A stretch of 20,037 bases of DNA from Roseovarius sp. UBA6167 (GTDB lineage: Bacteria > Pseudomonadota > Alphaproteobacteria > Rhodobacterales > Rhodobacteraceae): NCBI GenBank assembly GCA_002428225.1, contig DIUD01000062.1, forward strand, positions 1 to 20,037, given 5' to 3'. The notes under the pieces are model-generated. The model ran no database searches. It was given only the letters and a program-made list of their open reading frames with translations, and had not been told where the DNA came from. Below are positions 14,478-20,037 of this stretch, one piece after another. How positions within the stretch are numbered: position 1 is the stretch's first letter; every line of letters starts with the position of its first letter. Both the position numbers and the translations under genes were made by a program.

Positions 14478-15337
14478 CTGGTGACCACCGGAATGCACTC
14501 GGCCTTTTCGGCCTGCATCGCCGAGCAGAAGCGCCGCGCATCGGCGAGATCCTCGAAGCCGGCCGCGCGCAGCCGGTAGAAGACCCGCCCGCCGCTCTCG
14601 GCGCGCTGCACCACGCGCGACTTGCCCTCCAGCAGGTCGCCGAGAAGCGCGCTGAGCCGCTCCCATTCGGCGCGCGCCACCTCGGCGGAGTCGAAGGCAC
14701 CAAGCTGCGCCAGCCTTGTGCCGACGGGCAGGTTATCGGGCTCGACCTCCCGCGCTGTCGGGGCGGCCATGGCCGCGGCAAGCGCAAAGGCCACGGGATC
14801 GGCGCTTGCGGGGCGGATGCGCGGGCGCAGCGACTGCCCCAGGCCACCGCCGACCGCAGGGATCCGCGCCGAAGCAGGTGCCGACGCCGGCGCGGGCGGT
14901 GCATCGGCCACCTCCTCGCGCAGCACGGCAAGGTGCACGCCGGCAGGCTGCGGGCGCGGCACCGGGATGCCGTGCGCGGGGGCCGGGGCGGGTCGCATCG
15001 CATCCTCGGCCATCAGGTCGAGAGGTTGCGGCGCGATGATGACCCGATCGGGCGGCGGGGCGGCGGTGCCTTCGCCGGCCACCTTGTTGACGGCAAGCCC
15101 CTGATGGGCGGCGGGTTGTCCGCCGGGATCCTCGGGAGCCTCGCGCATCGGCCCCTCCAGCGCGCGCACCACCGGCACGCCCGAGACATCGCGCATCACC
15201 ATGCCATAGCCCCAGACGCCGATACCACCGAGCAGCGCCAGCGAGGTCACCGCCCCCGCCACATTCACCAGCCCCGCCACCGACACGCGACGCGGCCCTT
15301 CAACGGGGGTGCCCCGGGATATGTGAAAATCTGCCAT
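14474..15337 (-). CDS. SPOR-domain membrane-anchored protein
   Basis: The 287-aa protein has a short cytoplasmic N-terminus, one transmembrane helix (about residues 20-45), a long Pro/Ala-rich periplasmic linker and a C-terminal SPOR domain (about 207-287) containing TRLAQLGAFDSAEVARAEWERL and ending near CIPVVTR. SPOR domains bind glycan strands stripped of stem peptides at division septa, so a role in division or wall remodelling is likely, though the exact function is unknown. The ATG at 15337 has GAGAGG six bases upstream and leaves 76 bases after argS; longer frames have no comparable site. Its stop overlaps the nagZ start, linking it to wall recycling. Confidence 0.9.
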   Translation of the reverse strand: MADFHISRGTPVEGPRRVSVAGLVNVAGAVTSLALLGGIGVWGYGMVMRDVSGVPVVRALEGPMREAPEDPGGQPAAHQGLAVNKVAGEGTAAPPPDRVIIAPQPLDLMAEDAMRPAPAPAHGIPVPRPQPAGVHLAVLREEVADAPPAPASAPASARIPAVGGGLGQSLRPRIRPASADPVAFALAAAMAAPTAREVEPDNLPVGTRLAQLGAFDSAEVARAEWERLSALLGDLLEGKSRVVQRAESGGRVFYRLRAAGFEDLADARRFCSAMQAEKAECIPVVTR

Positions 15338-15413
15338 GCTCTGCCTCTCGTTCTCCGGCGATACGTTGCCGCCGGGGATTATCTGCCTGCTCTGGTCCGG
15401 GGCGCGGCGGCGT

Positions 15414-17159
15414 TCAGCGCATCTCGTCCACCGGAGTAACGCCAAGGATACCAAGCCCGGCGCAAATCACAACCGCCGCCGCGCGCACCAGCGCGATTTT
15501 TGCCGCCGATGTGGCCGGATCGCCCTCTTGCAGGAAGCGCAGCGCCGGATCGTCATGGCCCCGGTTCCACAACCCGTGCAATTCGGAGGCCAGATCGTAG
15601 AGGAAAAACGCCACCCGGTGCGGCTCGTTCGCGCGCGCGGCAATCTCGACAAGGCGCGGCCATTCGGCGATCTTGCGGGCAAGCGCCAGTTCCGCCTCAT
15701 GGGTGAGACCGGCCAGATCCGCCGCCCCGAGCGCCGCGTCATCCACCGCGATTCCCGCCTCGCGCGCCTTGCGCAGCACCGAGTTCACCCGCGCATTGGC
15801 ATATTGCACATAAAAGACCGGGTTTTCCCGCGACTGTTCAAGAACCTTGTCAAAGTCGAAATCGAGCGGCGCGTCGTTCTTGCGCGTGAGCATGACGAAG
15901 CGGGTCACGTCGGGGCCCACCTCGTCCACCACGTCGCGCAGGGTGACAAAGGTGCCCGCGCGCTTGGACATCTTGAACGGCTCGCCGTTCTTGTAGAGCC
16001 TGACCAGCTGGCACAGCTTTATGTCCACCGGCACACGCCCGTCCGACAGCGCCGAGACGGCGGCCTTCATCCGCTTGACATAGCCGCCGTGATCGGCCCC
16101 GAACACGTCGATCAGCAGATCGAAGCCGCGCGAAATCTTGTCATAGTGATAGGCGATGTCGGGCGCGAAATAGGTCCAGCCGCCATCGGATTTCATGATC
16201 GGGCGATCCACGTCGTCGCCATGCGCGGTCGATCTGAACAGCGTCTGCTCGCGCGGCTCCCAGTCCTCGGGCATCTTGCCCCTGGGCGGCTCCAGCACGC
16301 CGCGATAGATCAGCCCCTTTTCACGCAACGCCTCGATGGCGCGCTCGATCAGGCCGGTGCCATAGAGCGACTTCTCGGAAAAGAACACGTCCATCTCGAC
16401 GCCGAGCGACTTGAGATCGGCGCGGATCAGGTCCATCATCGCCCCCGTCGCGAAATCGCGGATCGGCTCCAGCCAGACCGCCTCGGGCTGGCCCACATAG
16501 ACGTCGCCCACCTTGTCTTTGAGCGCGCGGCCCACCTCGATCAGGTAATCGCCCGGATAGGTGCCATCGGCGAAGGCCACCTCCTGCCCGTGCGCCTCCA
16601 GATAGCGCAGGTAGACCGACCGGGCGAGCACATCGACCTGCGCGCCGCCATCGTTGATGTAATATTCGCGCGTGACATCGAAGCCCGCGAAATCCAGAAG
16701 GCTTGCCAGCGCATCGCCGAACACCGCGCCGCGCGTATGACCCACATGCAGCGGTCCGGTCGGGTTGGCCGAGACGTATTCGACGTTGACGCGACGACCC
16801 TGGCCCAGGTCGGAGCGTCCGAAATCCGCGCCCTGCGCAAGCGCGGCGCGCACCACGTCGTGCCAGAGCGACGGCGCCAGCCGCAGGTTGAGAAAGCCGG
16901 GGCCGGCCACCTCGGCGCTGGTGATGCGCGGATCGGCACTCAGCCGCGCGGCCAGCGTCTCGGCGATGTCGCGCGGCCTGAGGCCCGCAGGCCGCGCCAG
17001 CACCATCGCGGCATTGGTGGCCATGTCGCCATGACCGGCATCGCGCGGCGGCTCGACCGCGACATTGGCCATGTCCAGCCCCTCGGGCAGCGCGCCCCCG
17101 GCCTGCATCCCGGCGAGGGTATCGAGCACGAGCGAACGGATATCGTCAAAGAGGTTCAT
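15414..17159 (-). CDS. argS: Arginyl-tRNA synthetase
   Basis: This class I aminoacyl-tRNA synthetase charges tRNA-Arg. The 581-aa protein includes the N-terminal additional domain (about 1-110), the Rossmann catalytic core with the HIGH-type motif HVGH at 137-140 inside SANPTGPLHVGHTRG, KMSKR at 395-399 as the KMSKS equivalent, and the alpha-helical DALR anticodon-binding domain (about 460-581). The ATG at 17159 is preceded by AAAGG six bases upstream; the frame is open further but without support. It lies 53 bp downstream of the antiporter gene. In relatives I recall argS directly next to dgt, so the antiporter appears to be an extra gene here. Confidence 0.97.
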   Translation of the reverse strand: MNLFDDIRSLVLDTLAGMQAGGALPEGLDMANVAVEPPRDAGHGDMATNAAMVLARPAGLRPRDIAETLAARLSADPRITSAEVAGPGFLNLRLAPSLWHDVVRAALAQGADFGRSDLGQGRRVNVEYVSANPTGPLHVGHTRGAVFGDALASLLDFAGFDVTREYYINDGGAQVDVLARSVYLRYLEAHGQEVAFADGTYPGDYLIEVGRALKDKVGDVYVGQPEAVWLEPIRDFATGAMMDLIRADLKSLGVEMDVFFSEKSLYGTGLIERAIEALREKGLIYRGVLEPPRGKMPEDWEPREQTLFRSTAHGDDVDRPIMKSDGGWTYFAPDIAYHYDKISRGFDLLIDVFGADHGGYVKRMKAAVSALSDGRVPVDIKLCQLVRLYKNGEPFKMSKRAGTFVTLRDVVDEVGPDVTRFVMLTRKNDAPLDFDFDKVLEQSRENPVFYVQYANARVNSVLRKAREAGIAVDDAALGAADLAGLTHEAELALARKIAEWPRLVEIAARANEPHRVAFFLYDLASELHGLWNRGHDDPALRFLQEGDPATSAAKIALVRAAAVVICAGLGILGVTPVDEMR

Positions 17160-17212
17160 GGCGCGCCTTTCATCCTGCGATGCAGGCCGGTTTATCATCC
17201 CGCGCCCGCGCG

Positions 17213-19051
17213 TCAATCGCCGGAGGGTCGCGGCGGCGCGCCATCCGTCTCGCGCGGCGGCGCCAGGGCGATGAGGTGGACATCCTCGCCGCCTTTGGGC
17301 TCTTCGTCGCGCGCAATGAAGCCAAGCCCTCCCGAGGGCCGCATCTCGGCCAGCGGCACCGCCTCGGGATTGTCGGCGCGCCACGCCCCGAGCGGGTAAT
17401 CCGCCGTCAGCCGGGTCGCGCGCACGCCCCAGCCCTGCGCCATGCGCCGCGCGATCTCGGCATGGTCGAGTTCGCCGCCGATCCGCCGCCCGCCAAGCGT
17501 TGTCGGCAGGGCGTGGCGCGCGCCGTCCTCCCGGGTGCGGCGAAGCTGGAACACGTTCTCACGGCCGAATTCGGGCGCGAGGTCGGTAGCGACAAGGGTG
17601 TTGTAGGCGTCGTTGTCGGTCATCGCCACGACCTGACCGAAGCTCACCACCTCCAGGCCGTGCTCGGCCGCCTCGGAGAGGATGTCGCCAAAGAAGGTCC
17701 GCAGCCCCGCCTCGCGCGCCGAGCGCAGCCGGATGCGGTTGGGGTCGCTCACCAGCACCGGCACCCCGAGCTTTTCCAGAGTCTGCCCGAGCGCCGTGGA
17801 AAAGACCGAGCCGCCCACGAGAATCACCCCCGGCGGCCCCTTCTGCGCAAGACCGAGCGCGCGCCCCAGGGGGGCCAGCGAGAACCCGTGAAGCACCACC
17901 GTCGCCGCCACCAGCGCGAACGCGAGCGGCGTCAGCCGCGCCGCGTCCTCGAACCCCAGCGCCACCAGCCGCTCGGCAAAAAGCCCCGCCACCGCCACCA
18001 GAACCACGCCGCGCGGCCCGGTCAACGCGACCAGAACCCGCTCGTTCATCGGCAATTTCGTGCCCAGAAGCGCGATCAGAACGGTCGCGGGGCGCACCAG
18101 CAGCACCGTGACCAGAACAAAGAGCGCCGCGCGCCAATCGAGCAGCGCCAGCGTCGCCATATCCATCGACGCGGCCAGCAGGATGAACACGCCCGAGACC
18201 AGCAGCACGGTCGCGTGTTCCTTGAAGCGGCGCAACTCGGCATAGCTCGGCAGGTCGGTATTGGCCATGTAGAGACCCATCACCGTGACCGTCAGCAGCC
18301 CGCTTTCGTGCAGCACCGTATCGGAAAGCGCGAACACCACCAGAAGCACGGTAAAGAGCACCGGCACTTTCATGAACTCGGGCACATGGCCCGCGCGGAA
18401 CGCCCGCACAAGGCCCCAGCCCGCGCCAAGCCCCAGCACCAGCGCCACCGCGATCCCCCGCGCCATCGAGAAGGCCGCCCCCCCGGCCGTCTCGGAGGCG
18501 GCCATGACAAGGACCACCTCGAAGGCCAGCACGGCGGCGAGCGCGCCCACCGGATCGTTGACGATCGCCTCCCATTGCAGAAGCTGCGCGGGCCTTCGCG
18601 CGAGACGTGCCTGGCGCAAAAGCGGCGCGATCACCGTCGGGCCGGTCACGATCATGATGCCGCCAAAGACCGCCGCCGCGGCCCAGTCCAGCCCCGCCGC
18701 GTAATGCAGCGCCAGCGTCGAGCCGAGCCAGCCCAGCGGCCCGCCGACGATCACCAGCCGCCAGACGCCCTCGGCCGCGCCGCGCAGGCTTTGGAAATTG
18801 AGCGAGAGCCCGCCCTCGAACAGGATCACCGCCACCGCGATCGAGACCATCGGCGCCACGAGCGGGCCGATGTCGCGCGCCGGGTCGAACAGGCCAAGCC
18901 CCGGCCCCGCGATCAGCCCCGCCGCCAGCATCAGCACGATGGCCGGCATCCTGAGCCGCCAGGCGAGCCACTGCGCCCCCACCCCGAGCGCGCCGACCAG
19001 CGCGAAGGCCATCACCGGCGCCAGCGCGCCCGCCTCGGTTTCAATCGCCAT
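17213..19051 (-). CDS. CPA1-type cation:proton antiporter with C-terminal TrkA-N-like domain
   Basis: The 612-aa protein has a membrane domain of about a dozen helices (residues 8-395), then a soluble Rossmann-like TrkA-N region from about 404. EAIVNDPVGA with Asn163-Asp164 is the ion-binding motif of NhaP/CPA1 exchangers, and LFEGGLSL (75-82) and TGPRGVVLVAV (342-352) are further hallmarks. It should exchange Na+ or K+ for H+ across the inner membrane. The nucleotide-binding loop reads GGSVFSTALG rather than GxGxxG, so ligand gating may be altered. The ATG at 19051 is two bases after the dgt stop with GGAAGG upstream, indicating cotranscription. G+C is like the neighbours. Substrate ion unknown; NhaP2/CvrA-like proteins are the nearest comparison I know. 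Confidence 0.88.
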   Translation of the reverse strand: MAIETEAGALAPVMAFALVGALGVGAQWLAWRLRMPAIVLMLAAGLIAGPGLGLFDPARDIGPLVAPMVSIAVAVILFEGGLSLNFQSLRGAAEGVWRLVIVGGPLGWLGSTLALHYAAGLDWAAAAVFGGIMIVTGPTVIAPLLRQARLARRPAQLLQWEAIVNDPVGALAAVLAFEVVLVMAASETAGGAAFSMARGIAVALVLGLGAGWGLVRAFRAGHVPEFMKVPVLFTVLLVVFALSDTVLHESGLLTVTVMGLYMANTDLPSYAELRRFKEHATVLLVSGVFILLAASMDMATLALLDWRAALFVLVTVLLVRPATVLIALLGTKLPMNERVLVALTGPRGVVLVAVAGLFAERLVALGFEDAARLTPLAFALVAATVVLHGFSLAPLGRALGLAQKGPPGVILVGGSVFSTALGQTLEKLGVPVLVSDPNRIRLRSAREAGLRTFFGDILSEAAEHGLEVVSFGQVVAMTDNDAYNTLVATDLAPEFGRENVFQLRRTREDGARHALPTTLGGRRIGGELDHAEIARRMAQGWGVRATRLTADYPLGAWRADNPEAVPLAEMRPSGGLGFIARDEEPKGGEDVHLIALAPPRETDGAPPRPSGD

Positions 19052-19053
19052 GC

Positions 19054-20037
19054 CTACACACCTTCCCGCGAATAGCCTGTCTTGCCCGTCAGCCGCGCAT
19101 GGCTCTGGAGCGCGAAACGGTCGGTCATCCCGGCGATATAGTCGCTGACCAGCCGCGCCAGCGCCGTGCGGTCCGCCGCGCGCGCCACATCGGCGCGCCA
19201 CTCCTCGGGCAGGTGTTCGGGCGCATCCAGATAAATCGGGAACAGGTCGCGCATCACCTCATTCACCATGGCGCGCATCGCGTTGACGGCGGGCGCGCGA
19301 TACATGCGCGTGAACAGAAACGCCCGGATCGCCTGCAAATCCTGCCACAATGCCGGCGAGAAGCGGATCACCGGCGCGCCGAGCGCGCGCAACGCCGCCA
19401 CGTCGCCTGGCGCGGCCTCGGCCAGCCGCGCGCGGCTTGTGGCAATCACATCGCCCACCATCGCACCAAAGACACGGCGCAGCGCCTCGTGGCGGCGGCG
19501 CTTGCGCTCAAGACCGGGGTAACGCCGGTCCACCTCCGAAAAACACGCGCCCACGATGGGCAGCGCGGCGATTTCCTCGTCCGTGAACAGCCCCGCGCGC
19601 AGCCCGTCATGCAGGTCGTGATTGTTATAGGCGATGTCGTCGGCGATGGCCGCCGCCTGCGCCTCGGCCCCGGCATGGGTGTCGAGTTCCAGATCGTGAC
19701 GCGCGTTGTAATCGGCGAGCGCATAGGGCAGCGGCCCGCTGACCGGCCCGTTATGCTTGGCGATACCCTCGAGCGTCTCCCATGTCAGGTTCAGCCCGTC
19801 GAATGCGGCATAATGGCGCTCCAACAAGGTGACGATGCGCAGCGCCTGCGCGTTGTGATCGAACCCGCCATAGGGGGCCATGAGCGCGGCCAGCGTGTCC
19901 TCGCCGGCATGGCCAAAGGGCGTGTGGCCAAGATCGTGGGCCAGCGAAATGGCTTCGGCCAGGTCGTCATTTACCTGCAAGGCACGGGCAATCGAGCGGG
20001 CAATCTGCGCCACTTCGATGCTGTGCGTCAGGCGGGT
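19054..20037 (-). CDS. dgt: Deoxyguanosinetriphosphate triphosphohydrolase-like protein (5'-truncated by window edge)
   Basis: The visible 327 codons cover all but roughly the first 50 residues; the frame runs off the right edge. It is an HD-domain dNTP triphosphohydrolase, hydrolysing dGTP or other dNTPs to nucleoside and triphosphate. The reading begins with TRLTHSIEVAQIARSIA, where His is the first metal ligand, followed by SLAHDLGHTPFGHAGE with the HD pair, then FDHNAQALRI and DDIAYNNHDLHDGLRAG, all typical of the type 2 dgt-like clade. The symbol covers dGTPase-like proteins whose substrate range is not proven. It ends two bases before the antiporter gene and probably leads the operon to argS-scpB. 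Confidence 0.94.
   Translation of the reverse strand, partial: TRLTHSIEVAQIARSIARALQVNDDLAEAISLAHDLGHTPFGHAGEDTLAALMAPYGGFDHNAQALRIVTLLERHYAAFDGLNLTWETLEGIAKHNGPVSGPLPYALADYNARHDLELDTHAGAEAQAAAIADDIAYNNHDLHDGLRAGLFTDEEIAALPIVGACFSEVDRRYPGLERKRRRHEALRRVFGAMVGDVIATSRARLAEAAPGDVAALRALGAPVIRFSPALWQDLQAIRAFLFTRMYRAPAVNAMRAMVNEVMRDLFPIYLDAPEHLPEEWRADVARAADRTALARLVSDYIAGMTDRFALQSHARLTGKTGYSREGV

Noticed and set aside
14478..14666. N-terminal extension of NagZ into the SPOR gene
   Set aside because: The extension is Arg-rich shadow sequence; the GTG at 14477 overlapping the upstream stop gives the normal NagZ length.
15336..17399. 687-codon plus-strand open frame opposite argS
   Set aside because: Shadow of argS, which carries the HIGH and KMSK motifs on the minus strand.
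17180..19075. 631-codon plus-strand open frame opposite the antiporter
   Set aside because: Shadow: highly charged His/Arg/Gln composition without structure; the minus strand is a convincing membrane protein.

Overview
The window looks like a chromosomal stretch from a GC-rich alphaproteobacterium of the Rhodobacteraceae (roseobacter/rhodobacter group). That assignment rests on protein wording and gene order recalled from memory, not on a search: a pcm-like gene, tolC and a short PopZ-family gene in a row; ihfB-lapA-trpF; and dgt...argS-SPOR-nagZ-scpA-scpB. Most of it is ordinary core genome, about two-thirds G+C, with short intergenic gaps.

Layout. Positions 20-2542, minus strand: a PCMT-like methyltransferase, TolC and a short PopZ/DUF2497 protein. 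Positions 2543-2959: a gap with no convincing gene. Positions 2960-4252, plus strand: ihfB, a LapA-domain membrane protein and trpF, tightly packed. Positions 4326-4487: a complete-looking attenuation leader (promoter, 15-residue leader peptide with Ile-Val-Leu-Ile-Val, antiterminator and terminator) ahead of the acetolactate synthase genes. Positions 4527-8671: ilvI and ilvN, separated by a two-gene AT-richer cassette. Positions 8679-10874, minus: priA, convergent with ilvN. Positions 10965-11618, plus: an FSA/TalC-type transaldolase. Positions 11733-20037, minus: dgt (cut by the window edge), a CPA1 antiporter, argS, a SPOR-domain protein, nagZ, scpA, scpB and a small basic protein, probably largely one operon.

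The unusual element is the 6282-8110 cassette. It encodes an OLD/RecF-like ABC-type ATPase (379 aa) and a 200-aa DUF4276-like protein that I read as a separate TOPRIM-type nuclease. They are two bases apart and sit exactly between the large and small subunit genes of acetolactate synthase. Composition and codon use differ sharply from the neighbours, so the pair was probably acquired horizontally. ATPase plus TOPRIM pairs are a recurring architecture of anti-phage systems (OLD, Gabija GajA, PARIS AriA/AriB, AbiL), so a split OLD-like defence module is the best inference, but no defence activity is shown by the sequence. I see no obvious promoter of its own. It appears to ride on the amino-acid-attenuated ilv transcript, and its last codons contain the ribosome binding site of ilvN. 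If so, a putative defence pair has been placed under branched-chain amino acid control without breaking the host operon.
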